Part shown: positions 35,655-46,047 of the stretch, in pieces | How the letters are laid out: every line of letters begins with the position of its first letter | Numbering within the stretch: the stretch's first letter is position 1 | From: Adineta steineri | Lineage: Eukaryota; Rotifera; Eurotatoria; Adinetida; Adinetidae | Length of the DNA: 64,000 nt | NCBI GenBank assembly: GCA_905250115.1 | Contig: CAJNOI010000045.1 | Coordinates: forward strand, 62,001 to 126,000 | Reading direction: 5' to 3' | Notes under the pieces: model-generated | The model's database searches: none | Seen by the model: only the letters and a program-made list of their open reading frames with translations | Told to the model about the DNA's origin: nothing | Made by a program: the position numbers and the translations under genes

Positions 35655-36617
35655 TCAGAAATAATAGAAATAGCGATCCAATACATAATAATTATGATAA
35701 ACTGGTTGAAAATGAAGTCGGTATTTTTTTATAAATTGACGTGTTTTTTTTCGAACAATTCGATCGATTTTTGCAAATTCAGCTTTTGTTTTACAGTTCT
35801 TTTGTTCATATCTTGATGTATGTCCACGAACTCGAATTACCTTAATAGTAATTTTATCTTGTTGATTATTACACTGATCAAGAATTTGACAAATATCAGG
35901 ATAATAATTGCAATCTTTTGGTTTACGACGTTTTAGAAGTTGTTCTACTTTAGAATTATCTGTATAAATAACTAATTTATTATAATGTTTTCTCGAAGCA
36001 TATTCTATGGCAAAATATGCAGCTTGAACTTCGGCATCGACACTACCATATCTTGGATCACCAGAAGAGAATAAACGATATCGGTATCCTCCATCAGAAG
36101 CTCGAAAACCAGAAGTTCCTATTGACATGTAACGAGAATAACTACCATCGCAATAACAAATTAACTTTCGTTCTGTATCAGATAGAAGAACTTGTTCAGT
36201 TATAGACTGAGTTATTTCAACTGTCGGTTCGGAATAAATTTCTACACTAGTAATATCAATAAAACCAGACGTTGAAATTAAAAATAAATCTGGATCATAA
36301 TTAATATAGATTTGTTTATATGAAACAGATGAAATATCCACTGGATCAGGATCAAGCGTTTTTATTATCTTATTTTCATATGGTTGTAAACATCTTTCAT
36401 TTCCATTTGTTTTTGTTGGACGCCGCTGTTGTTGTAGGTAAATATTATAAATTACGGCAAGAAGTAATAAAATTACGGTTAGAAGTGATACAAAAATAAG
36501 TCCAAGCGTAGTCCAATTAATCTTAGGTGCATATCCATTTTCCCATAAGTCAGTATCTATCGTAATATCGATTAAATATCTCAACATTTTGTAAATATCA
36601 TTAAAATGACTTTCCAT
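35655..36617 (-). CDS. Membrane-anchored RNase H-like protein, 320 aa
   Basis: Residues 37-60 (LGLIFVSLLTVILLLLAVIY) form one transmembrane helix, followed by basic RR, so the C-terminal domain may face the cytosol. Residues 150-300 match the RNase H fold in order: CYCDGSYSR with D157, a strand-turn block with GTSGFRASDGGYRYRLFSSG, DAEVQAAYFAIEYA with E196, LVIYTDNSKVEQLL with D220, VRGHT with H266, and a late acidic residue D285. All four acidic positions of the family are therefore present, so hydrolysis of RNA in RNA-DNA hybrids is possible. The middle (65-145) is acidic and unassigned. Intronless and complete. The domain resembles cellular or viroplasmin-type RNase H more than a retroelement tail, but a domesticated origin cannot be excluded. 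Confidence 0.72.
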   Translation of the reverse strand: MESHFNDIYKMLRYLIDITIDTDLWENGYAPKINWTTLGLIFVSLLTVILLLLAVIYNIYLQQQRRPTKTNGNERCLQPYENKIIKTLDPDPVDISSVSYKQIYINYDPDLFLISTSGFIDITSVEIYSEPTVEITQSITEQVLLSDTERKLICYCDGSYSRYMSIGTSGFRASDGGYRYRLFSSGDPRYGSVDAEVQAAYFAIEYASRKHYNKLVIYTDNSKVEQLLKRRKPKDCNYYPDICQILDQCNNQQDKITIKVIRVRGHTSRYEQKNCKTKAEFAKIDRIVRKKTRQFIKKYRLHFQPVYHNYYVLDRYFYYF

Positions 36618-38216
36618 ATTCTTTTTTTTTAATATTTGTCTTACAAATGCAACGTAATATAAAAAACGATGTTAAACTATAGGAACTGATGAAGACATGA
36701 GGAAAGAAAATAAAAGTACATCAGACAGAATTGTATGCGCACCACTAGGGTATAAAACAAAACAAATAATCGTAAAAAGGTTGAATAGAAAATTATTTTG
36801 TCTGACAAAAACAAATCATGAATTTTCTCCTCACAAAATGCATTAATAAAACAATTATACAGTTTCGGCGATTCTAAAACAAAATTTTTTTTCAAATTTA
36901 AAATGATATATCATTTCTTTTGTATTTGACATCTGTTTGTTGATTATTTTTAATATCTTAATGCACAAACACTTAGAAAAGGTTAGCAACAAAACATTAT
37001 TCTCTTTTCTTCGTGCTTAGAAACGATAAAAGTACACTGTTACTTACAGAAATGAAAAAAAAATCTACTTTTTTTTGTAATATATTCATTTGTTGATTAG
37101 ACGGTTTTTTGTATAAGAAAAATTAGTAATTTCAATGTCCGTTGAATGATATTGTTATAAGCAATCTTTTTAAAAGAAAATTTTCTCATTCTTCGTACTT
37201 ATGAGACAATCAAGGAAGAGAAATACTTGAGAAGTAAATGTGAAATTTGTTATAGGTTCTTTAATAAACAATAATAAATAAGATTTAATTGCAATTAACT
37301 ATCGCTTTATAACTTGTTTTTTTTGTGAATTCATAACAATCAAAATAAATAATGTTTTTAAACAAAAAGCTTTATTTTTATCAGAACACAAAAGTTAAAC
37401 TAATTATTGTACTAAGGTTGTCTCATCTTATTTAGGAATAAATGACAAGTATAACTAACATATACGGTTTGAATAATTTTAATAGCAACGATATACAGAT
37501 TAACATATTCTGTAGTTCGGAATAAAAGTTCTCAACACCTTTCTGCTGAGGAGAAATGTAAATTATCAATTACTATTTCCAATAAATTTAAACGAAATAA
37601 TCATGTAAAAGATTTTCTGAAAGTTTTATTTTGCTACTATGAGAATTTAATTGAAAGAATTAATTTTGGAAATTTATTTTTATTTGATATACTTCAAATG
37701 TAAAATCAATTTTCTAATGTATAATAATCGGAAAACATAGATTGGGTTTTTTTCTATTATCAAAATGTAAACCATTTGTTTGGCCTAGATCATTACAAAT
37801 TCATCTATGTCTCGTGCAAAACATAAACAATTGTATTACGTATATCATGTAAGAATATGTATTGATTCATGAATAAATATCTCTAATTTTTCTATAATTA
37901 ATATACATAGAGAACTTAGAGATAATAGATACTGTTTATGATAACTTCATTTCGTTTCTTCTAATTATTATTTTATGCTAACTTACATATATTAGATAAC
38001 ATACAAAATGTAAACATATAATTGATGTATCAGTAGATATTTATTCAATAGACTCAGTTAGGGTGGGTGAATGTGGGTAAATAAAAGATGAACCCACACC
38101 CGCAATTATTTTAAATAAAAATTCTTTATTGAATAATAATAATCTGACATTTTGAGAAAAGCTCGAAAGATTTTTTTTGTCAAATTGTCAATTTATGTGA
38201 TTTAAATAAAAATTAG
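36618..38216. other. Intergenic with telomere-like tract
   Basis: AT-rich, no supported gene. 38058-38103 holds GGGTGGGTGAATGTGGGTAA followed shortly by AACCCACACCCGC, a facing G-rich/C-rich pair. Confidence 0.45.
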
Positions 38217-39500
38217 TTAACATGTTGAATATTTATATTGATTGTAATCATCTTGATTGCGAATTCTTTTAATTCCATTACAATAAAGATATAATTCTTC
38301 ATATGGATTAATTCTTCTCATAATAGCTAAATGTCCAAATGAACTTTTTGAAATCACAGCTAAATTACAAAAACTTAATGCATGAAAATCTAGAATTGTT
38401 TTTTCTAAACTTTCACAAGCTAAATAATTCCAATCACGATCAATATGTGCAATTGTACCATTGATTTCAATTAAACGTGATACTGGAAATAATTTTCTTG
38501 CTAATTGTTGAACTTCAACTGAATCAGTTGTTATAAATACTCGACCAGGACGTGAAAGAAGAAATTTTAAAATAGTTATATTCATTTGTTCACGATGAGG
38601 AAATACAACATCTTTAGGATTTGATGGATTACGACCAATACGTAAATGACCACATAATAATGGACTTGAATCGATCGAATTTAAATTAATTCGATTAAAT
38701 TTTTCCTGTAAATATGGTTTTAATTTAATAAGTAATTCATAAAATAATGGATATAATGTAATAATATTCATATGTTCATGTTTAAGTCTAAAACGATTTA
38801 ATAATGGTTGATAAAGTTGAGAATATCTCGATATTAAATCAAAATATGCAATATCTTTTGTTTGAATATATATTATAGAATATTTTTCATGATAAGATTT
38901 TAATAATGAATAATCTTTTAATGTTAATGAACTTATATTAAATGATGACGACGATATATTTCGTATATGAATATGTGATGATATTGACCAGGAAATAAAA
39001 TTTGATGTTAAGAATTTTTCAATTGAACATGGCCATGTCATATCAAGAATAAATGTACGATTTAAAGCAAGTGATAGAAAAAATGCTGCAACTATTTTAC
39101 GAGTACGATCTCCCCAACCTAAATTTATTCTTATTTTTTTTGAAACAGAAAATATATATTTTTTACCTCCACACATAAATCGACAAGAATAGACAAGATA
39201 TTTTGTTTTATTTTGTTCATATTTTCTATTAGCTTCATTAATTATATTCCATACATTGATATCATAAGGATTTTGTATATATTTCCAAATGATTGGATGA
39301 CGTTTTTTCAGATCATTATTTTTCTTTTCTTCAATTTCATTCTGAATTATTTTTATATCATTATGTTGAGAATTAATTTCCATCCACCAATAACATATAT
39401 ATATAGATAATATTAACAAAAGAAAAATAAAGAAAAAAAATTTATGTTTACGACGTCGTCGATGATATGACGAATAAAATATATAACGAAATAAATTCAT
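38217..39500 (-). CDS. Type II membrane fucosyltransferase-like protein, 427 aa
   Basis: Likely Golgi glycosyltransferase. A short basic cytoplasmic tail (HRRRRKHK) and one transmembrane helix (FFFFIFLLLILSIYICYW) precede a stem and a luminal domain from about residue 95. The nucleotide-sugar fold is suggested by INLGWGDRTRKIVAAFFLSL followed by NRTFILDMTWPC, and in the C-terminal half by LCGHLRIGRNPSNP, VFITTDSVEVQQLARKLFP and CNLAVISKSSFGHLAIMRRI. These order like the NodZ/Fut8-type motifs of fucosyltransferases (HxRxG, TD.., S.FG). Acceptor and exact linkage cannot be told. Intronless. Confidence 0.68.
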   Translation of the reverse strand: MNLFRYIFYSSYHRRRRKHKFFFFIFLLLILSIYICYWWMEINSQHNDIKIIQNEIEEKKNNDLKKRHPIIWKYIQNPYDINVWNIINEANRKYEQNKTKYLVYSCRFMCGGKKYIFSVSKKIRINLGWGDRTRKIVAAFFLSLALNRTFILDMTWPCSIEKFLTSNFISWSISSHIHIRNISSSSFNISSLTLKDYSLLKSYHEKYSIIYIQTKDIAYFDLISRYSQLYQPLLNRFRLKHEHMNIITLYPLFYELLIKLKPYLQEKFNRINLNSIDSSPLLCGHLRIGRNPSNPKDVVFPHREQMNITILKFLLSRPGRVFITTDSVEVQQLARKLFPVSRLIEINGTIAHIDRDWNYLACESLEKTILDFHALSFCNLAVISKSSFGHLAIMRRINPYEELYLYCNGIKRIRNQDDYNQYKYSTC

Positions 39501-41042
39501 TGAACAAAATAAAATTCAACTGTTAGTAACACATAAATTCATGTGGTCTGTGAAAGAAAATAGATCGATTCGTTCTTTTCTTTTATAAATGTCAAATAAA
39601 GAACAAAAAAGAAAAATATGTATATGATTGAGTATGACAAAAAAAAAACGAGGAGAAACGATTACTATTGACATCCTCCGTTAGATTATTATGTATGAAT
39701 ATGTTCGAGAGAAAGAACAGAACAGAAGAGAAAAATAACAGTCTTCATACTCGAGTTACTGCAATGCCATAATAATATATATCTAGCTGTTAGGATATAT
39801 GTATTATACTTATTTGTACAATACAATTCTTTAGATTTTATTTCAGTTATTGATAGGATATTTCAATGAATTGAATATAATTAAACAATTACTTTTTTCA
39901 TATTCACGAATATTAATCGCAATTATATCAAAAGAGGAGATTTCTTTTTCTTATTCTTGCCTACCCATATTTTATAATTAGTTTAAAAGTAATAGTACAC
40001 ATGACAGTTGTGTAAGAGAATAGTATTTCATTTCTAAAACCTGAAGTTATTACAATTGAGCAGCATATATATTTGCAATTTTGTTCTATTTTTATAAAAT
40101 AAAATATTTAACATTTAAGCTTGATTATTAAAATAATAATATATGCAAAAAAAAAACGTTTTGATTATAAATATAGTTGGCTTGTTAAACAATTTCTAAT
40201 ATGATGTTCCATAATAACATAAATTCCTGCATATGAACTAATAATTTAAGCTATTCTTCATACTGATCTATATCGAAAGTATATATATTTTTTTTAAAAT
40301 TAATTTTAATCGAACCAATTGAATCTCATCCAGTTATATTATCATTATAAACATGTAAATGTAAACGATTTATTCGATGTTGGATTATTTTGAATTTTAA
40401 ATTGTTGTTGTTCGTTGTTTGTAATCTTTATCCAAACTAGATGGTATTTGAATTTCACTCAATTGCGAAATGATTGGAACTTGTATTCTACCGTAATCTA
40501 TCTATAAAAAAAAGCGATGTCTTCATCAATTAATCGAATTCGAAAAGAATGAAATAGCAGACATAATAAAACACAAAATTATCTGTGGGAATAGATGATC
40601 ACAAATCGTCAAATACTACGTAATGCTATGTAAAAATGTTAAAAAGTAGATTAAAAAAAATACTATAATCGTTAATCTATCAGTTACGCAAATAAAATTG
40701 AGAAAAGAGAACTGTGTTGTACATCATTTTCTATCATAGAATTGACGGAAAATGAAGTAAAACATAAGTATATAGCGGCAGAAACGCACAGTAATAGATA
40801 AATTTTATCGGAAAATCAAGTTTCACCTAATTATTAAAGCTAAAAGTGCAGTTCAATTTATAGAATATCTAGAAGAAATGATTTAATGGGTTAAAATTGA
40901 GAAGAATTTTAAAATTTTATTAATATATTTATTATTATATGGATACAATTAATAGTTATTTATTATATAGTCTGTCATAGAGAAAGCATTTTGAGTATAA
41001 TGATAAGATTTAATTGAATGGAGTTTAATGTATAAATAAACT
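39501..41042. other. Intergenic, with a possible orphan exon near 40398-40505
   Basis: Mostly plain AT-rich sequence. On the minus strand, just after a TATAG acceptor near 40505, a frame reads DYGRIQVPIISQLSEIQI and ends at a stop near 40398. Codon usage looks coding, but no adjoining exon was found. Confidence 0.35.
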
Positions 41043-42116
41043 TTAACAATGTAAGAGAACACCAACGGTATTCGAATCAAAATTTGTAACAATAATATCA
41101 GGTTTATTGTCATTATTTATATCGACAACTGCGATTGATGTTGGATTGGCACCTACTAAGTAAGTAGTTTGATTGAAAAAGGTACCAATACCTTTATTAA
41201 GAAGAATGCCTACATTGTTCGAATTAGCATTTGCAACAATAATATCAGGTTTGTTGTCACCATTTATATCAACTGCTTTCACTGAAAGTGGAGAGTTACC
41301 AACTGTATAAATAGTTTGAGGCAGAAACGTACCATTACCAAAGTTAATAAGAACACTAATAGTATTCGCATACATGTTTCCAACAATAATATCGGGAGTA
41401 CCGTTACTATCTACATCGGCAACTGCTAATGCACGCGAAGCATTACCAACTGGAAAAGTCGACTGAGAACGAAATGTACCATTACCTTTGCTGAGGAGGA
41501 TGCTGACGGAGTTTGATCCCTCGTTTGTTACAATAATATCGGGTTCATTGTCACCATTTACATCGATTACTTCTATTGCAAATGGATTGGAACCAGTTGT
41601 GTAATTAGATTGAGAAGAAAACGTACCATTGCCTTTATTGAAAAATATACCAATGTTACTGGTAGCCCAACAGGAGAAAAGAATATCAGGTCTGTTGTCA
41701 CCGTTTACATCAGCTATTGTTATTGGATTTGGATTAATACCAGTTGATAAGGTGTATTGAGGACGAAATGTACCATTGCCCGTATTTATAAGAATACCAA
41801 TGTTACCTGACTGAGTATTTGTAACAGCAACATCAGATTTGTTGTCGTTATTCAGATCACCTACTGCTAATGCGTAGGGAAGACCACCGATTGGGTAAAG
41901 AGATTGAGAAAATGATTTACCATCCCCTTTATTTAAAAGGACGCCCATATTATTTGAATTCGTATTTACAGTAAGAATATCGGGTATAGTATCGCCGTTG
42001 ACATCGGTTACTACCACAAAGTTTGTACCATTACCCATTGGGTAAGTTTTTTGATTAAGAAACGTTATGTTGCATACTATTAAATACAAAAGTAGTTTTT
42101 TTGAAATTATATTCAT
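41043..42116 (-). CDS. Secreted FG-GAP/VCBS repeat protein, 357 aa
   Basis: A beta-propeller-like solenoid binding calcium. The signal peptide is MNIISKKLLLYLIVCNITFL. Seven repeats of about 46 residues follow, each with a calcium loop: DVNGDTIPD, DLNNDNKSD, DVNGDNRPD, DVNGDNEPD, DVDSNGTPD, DINGDNKPD, DINNDNKPD. Each ends with NxxGxxxNxGxGTFxxQxxY. No membrane anchor or other domain is visible, so it is probably extracellular and binds a ligand or carbohydrate. The repeats resemble bacterial VCBS proteins more than animal integrins, and bdelloids carry many such genes, so bacterial ancestry is plausible. Intronless and complete. Confidence 0.88.
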   Translation of the reverse strand: MNIISKKLLLYLIVCNITFLNQKTYPMGNGTNFVVVTDVNGDTIPDILTVNTNSNNMGVLLNKGDGKSFSQSLYPIGGLPYALAVGDLNNDNKSDVAVTNTQSGNIGILINTGNGTFRPQYTLSTGINPNPITIADVNGDNRPDILFSCWATSNIGIFFNKGNGTFSSQSNYTTGSNPFAIEVIDVNGDNEPDIIVTNEGSNSVSILLSKGNGTFRSQSTFPVGNASRALAVADVDSNGTPDIIVGNMYANTISVLINFGNGTFLPQTIYTVGNSPLSVKAVDINGDNKPDIIVANANSNNVGILLNKGIGTFFNQTTYLVGANPTSIAVVDINNDNKPDIIVTNFDSNTVGVLLHC

Positions 42117-42471
42117 AGAGAGATAGTATTCGATTGTTGTGTTTTAAGAATGCCTGCTTTTATACATCCACACTTAGGTATTAGGCAGAAGTGTAAACCA
42201 AGTCGGCAAAATGTTTTACAATTTTTGTGTCTTATTATCTTTTTGAGTCATTCTGTATTATTATTTTTTGCTCAATATTTATTGAAAATTTTATCTATCA
42301 TTATCGTAAGGAGTAGAAATTTTCGTCAATCGTTTCAAAACCTTATTTAATGTAGTACATTCTTGAAAGTTATTTATGTACACGGAGATACTCTATAGAG
42401 AATATATATAAGCCAATGCTAATTTTTAAGAAGGAACTACTATTCATCGCTCTATATCGTGCAGTACAATA
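42117..42471. other. Intergenic
   Basis: 5' flank of the FG-GAP gene and 3' flank of the PAN-like gene. An open frame at 42150-42350 has no coding character. Confidence 0.4.
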
Positions 42472-43145
42472 CTAACAGACTGTTGTAGTTGTTGTTACCA
42501 ACGTTGCTGTTAACGGTGTTGTCAACGATGTTATTGAAGGAGCAGCCACTGATGATGAAGTCATTCCTTTTTAAAAAAATGAAAGGAAATCGATATATAA
42601 AATTTTATTTAAAATTCAGTCAATAGAAGAAAAATATACTGATACGAACTCTTTCATAGTTGTTTTTTTACTCGAAACCCTTTCTATCTACATGTAAAAT
42701 ATAAGCTCAAACGGTGATTATCAGTTGAATGAGTTGTCTTGTTCTAGAATATTTCAATTGATCTTTCTCTAAAGATATTCTATCTATATTTACCGACTGG
42801 AATACGTGTTTCACTCATGACAATCATAGTAACAATATCCGCATTATCTAACATATTGCCGATTTGATTTAATATATCATCAAATAAGTCACAAGTCGAA
42901 GTGGATTTATGAAAACTAGTTGCTTGACATTGAATTTGACTTAAACACATGAACTGACAATCACGGATATCTAATACAATATCAATAACAAATGGTAAAC
43001 AAGTTGTATTAACACATTGAAATTGTTTGTTAATCATTATCGACATTTCAAATGATCGTATATCTTGTGCAATCGATTGTACAAGAAAAAAAAACACAAG
43101 TAATAAATGTATTTTTACCATCAACATGTTTGACAATATTTCCAA
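42472..43145 (-). CDS. Secreted PAN/apple-like protein with Thr-rich tail, 148 aa
   Basis: Exon 1 (42794-43145) encodes a signal peptide (HLLLVFFFLVQSIAQ) and a small domain with C-x4-C, then CQFMCLSQIQCQATSFHKST and CDLF, matching the PAN/apple pattern in which two central cysteines flank a helix. Exon 2 (42472-42566) encodes a Thr-rich tail ending TTTTTVC. The intron 42567-42793 is GT-AG and keeps the frame. PAN domains bind proteins or carbohydrates outside the cell. The Thr-rich tail recalls the stalk at the left end of the window. The mature protein is short for the family, so more exons might exist. Confidence 0.65.
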
Positions 43146-43901
43146 CTAGTAGAATGATTCTAACTCTGAGTGAAATACAAAACATTTGTTAAACAATAGC
43201 AATCATTCTTTCTCCATTTCTGCACGTCATACTGCGTCTAGCTTATGAATAATGAAATTATTCATTACTTTCCTTTTGTCAACTTTTCCTCGGACATCCC
43301 ATTTTGAAATTATAATGACTTTTTTTATCGAAAACAAACAATGTTTTATTATCTTAGTTTTCCCGGAGTTTTTAAATAAACATGCATCTGTTTTGCGCAT
43401 TTTTTGTTGTTGTTGAGAAAATGAACAATGTTTACTAAAACCCTAGTGAAAGAACTCATACCGGAGTACTCAAAAAGTACTCACACTAGAAAATGCTCCG
43501 AGAACTCATGAGTACTTGTGATCTTTGAGTACTCGTATATTGTATTTAACATGAACGTTAAGTGTCCGAGTACTACCAGCGAGTACTTATGTAAAACTGC
43601 CGAGTATTTAAGTACTATAAGGAACTACTCGTTTCTAATTTTACGAGTACTCTATTGGTACATTTCATATACGACAATATTTGTATTAGTTTCTAATTTA
43701 TTGATATAATCTGGTCTTTGATCATGTAACAGTAACGAGATTAACATAAAAAAGAACATAAGTAGTAAAAACAAGATAAAATATGATAGAATATTCAATA
43801 TTAAAGAACAAAGAAAAGACAGTAAAACAATACAACGATAGATAAAAAATCTCCTTTAATTTTATAAAAAATTAAATTATCTCTACTTCAATACAATTAG
43901 T
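43146..43901. other. Intergenic, containing the AGTACT cluster
   Basis: No supported gene. See the repeat entry at 43461-43651. Confidence 0.45.
43461..43651. repeat. Cluster of eight AGTACT palindromes
   Basis: AGTACT, mostly as GAGTACTC or CGAGTACT, occurs eight times in about 190 bases, at irregular spacing and with palindromic symmetry. It is not a simple tandem array. Nature unknown. Confidence 0.7.
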
Positions 43902-44110
43902 TTGGCTTAATATAATCATGGCAAAAAATATAAAATTGCACATGAGTTGTATAGTGTTCATTTACATATTCAGATGATTCTAATGATATTGCCGTTGTTG
44001 TTTCTTTTTCAGTAGTGCTCGTGGATGTTGTTATTCTTTGGCCGCTCGGGATCATTGATATTTGTGCAAGTTGTGGTGTTGCATTTGTTGATATTAATAA
44101 TAGTTCTGCA
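43902..44110 (-). CDS. Possible orphan terminal exon, Thr-rich
   Basis: A minus-strand frame reads AELLLISTNATPQLAQISMI, then a Thr/Ser stretch (TTSTSTTEKETTT), and ends at a stop at 43902. The composition looks coding and resembles the Thr-rich tails of the neighbouring PAN-like gene. There is no start codon at its beginning and several AG acceptors lie just upstream, so it is probably a last exon; the upstream exons were not found. Confidence 0.35.
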
Positions 44111-44932
44111 TAAACTATTTTCTTTTTGTTGCTTTCATTTCATTTGTATAAATTCTAAAACGAGAAGTTTTAATGAACTCCGTAGTTCAAAACTTAAAAG
44201 TTGTATACTGACTTTTGAATAAGTTTTCATGTTTTGTTAAATATATTTTATCATCAATATGACCACCTTTTTTCATCAATTCTCTCATTATCATTGTTGA
44301 ACGTATTGATACGAAGTACAAAAATCATCAACTTTTCTTTTTCTTTTTTTATCTTTATTAGAAAATATACAATATCTTCTAAAACAAATATTTATACAAC
44401 TAAATTTATTTCGAAAAAGAAATTTTTTTCATGTGTTACATTTAAAAAACGTTACTCAGTGAAAAAATAAAGTAATTTGATTACTATTTAGAATAATGAA
44501 ACAAATCATTCAGTTTCGATAGAAAAATATCAATGAAGATCTTTCTGTGTCGAATTACAAAAAAAAACATTACACTCATGAGATACAATAAATAGGATAA
44601 AATATTGATGAAATTGTTGGTGAATGAATTTATATTTCAATATGAATTCTTATTTTTTTTTGAATACTAAAAGATATTTAATACATGAAAATTAGTTACA
44701 AAGAGATATTTATTCTTTATTATGAAAATAATTGTCTAAACACTTGAATCTATATTTAACAAGCCAATGATACAGAAACTTTACTTTTCAAATCAATTTT
44801 ATTGGAAAAAAGTGAGTAATAGATATTTCTGTTATATATATATAGTTCTTTTGAAGCAAGCTGTTACTTTCATTCAAGATAAATAGGCAATTATTCATTG
44901 AATAGAAAAGATCTTTATTTTTAAAAATAAGT
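44111..44932. other. Intergenic, AT-rich
   Basis: No supported feature; open frames at 44025-44470 on the plus strand are low-complexity. Confidence 0.4.
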
Positions 44933-45005
44933 CGCCCAACGTGGGGGTCGAACCCACGACCTTGAGATTAAGAGTCTCACGCTCTACCGATTGAGCTAGC
45001 CGGGC
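44933..45005 (-). tRNA. tRNA-Lys (CUU)
   Basis: A 73-base cloverleaf on the minus strand: acceptor stem GCCCGGC/GTTGGGC, D-arm AGCTCAATCGGTAGAGC, anticodon loop CTCTTAA (anticodon CTT), and T-arm GTGGGTTCGACCCCCAC. A-box and B-box promoters are intact. No intron. Confidence 0.96.
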
Positions 45006-45415
45006 CTTGCAGAATAATCATCAGATGACAATGGCCGATTGAACCTATAATTATCAAGCGAGAGTTTACGTATTATAACATATCAAGAAATAAAACATTC
45101 AATAAGATTTTTTAGAATTTATTCCTATCTATGAATATAAATCGAAACAATACTACTGATTATAATCTTTGTTTTTTTGGAAAAATTATATTAATTAACA
45201 AAGATGATTAAATCTAAAACAATTTATTGATTTCTATGAAATAATACATAATTTTATGTTAATAATAAATACAAATAATTTCTATCGTGTGTCACTCCAA
45301 GATAATCATCAAAACTAAGGCTGTAATATTTGAAATTACAATGAAATGTGTTCAAGTTTATTTTAATTGAAAGAATGTTATGAATGTTATTCCGATTTCT
45401 TATCTAAGTATACAA
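45006..45415. other. Spacer between the two tRNA genes
   Basis: About 410 bases of AT-rich DNA; both tRNAs are transcribed away from it. No other feature seen. Confidence 0.5.
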
Positions 45416-45488
45416 GCCCGGCTAGCTCAGTCGGTAGAGCGTGAGACTCTTAATCTCAATGTCGTGGGTTCGACCCCCACGTTGGGCG
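45416..45488 (+). tRNA. tRNA-Lys (CUU), second copy
   Basis: Nearly identical to the tRNA at 44933-45005 but on the plus strand. Differences are AGTCGG in place of AATCGG in the D-loop and AATGTC in place of AAGGTC around the variable loop. Anticodon CTT. A T-run for polymerase III termination follows at 45492. Confidence 0.96.
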
Positions 45489-46047
45489 GTATTTTTTTTT
45501 CTCGTTCTATTCCACTCACACATGTGCTTCATGTTATCTTTTCTTTTGCTTTCTACGCAATTACATGAAGCAGTTTAACAGAATTTCTTTCTTTTCTTTT
45601 CTAAAATATACGTGTAGACTAAAATAAAATCATAGTCAAACAATTTTTTAAATGTATATTTTAATTAAATATTGTAATATAATTCGATAATATAAATGAT
45701 AGTAATTTTTCTTATTATTTACTTTGTTTTCTTTGTATATATATTGCTTTCTGTCGTTTTTACAACGTTATTCTATATTCTACAGAACTTGAAAAAAATA
45801 ATTCTTACTGTTTTATATATGATTTCTATTGATAATGATTGTATTCTATAGATATAACGATCCTCTTTTCTTTTTTTATAAATAAAAATATTTGAAAATT
45901 CTTTAGAAGGTATCAGTTCCGATATTTTATCGATTATAAAACTTTATTTTGACACTTTGAATGTTAAAAAATAGACGCATACATTTGTCAATGTTATATA
46001 GTATATATGTAAAGTTTATTTTTATTGATAAAGAAATGATATTATGA
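45489..46047. other. Intergenic, T-rich
   Basis: No supported gene; 3' flank of the chitinase. Confidence 0.45.
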
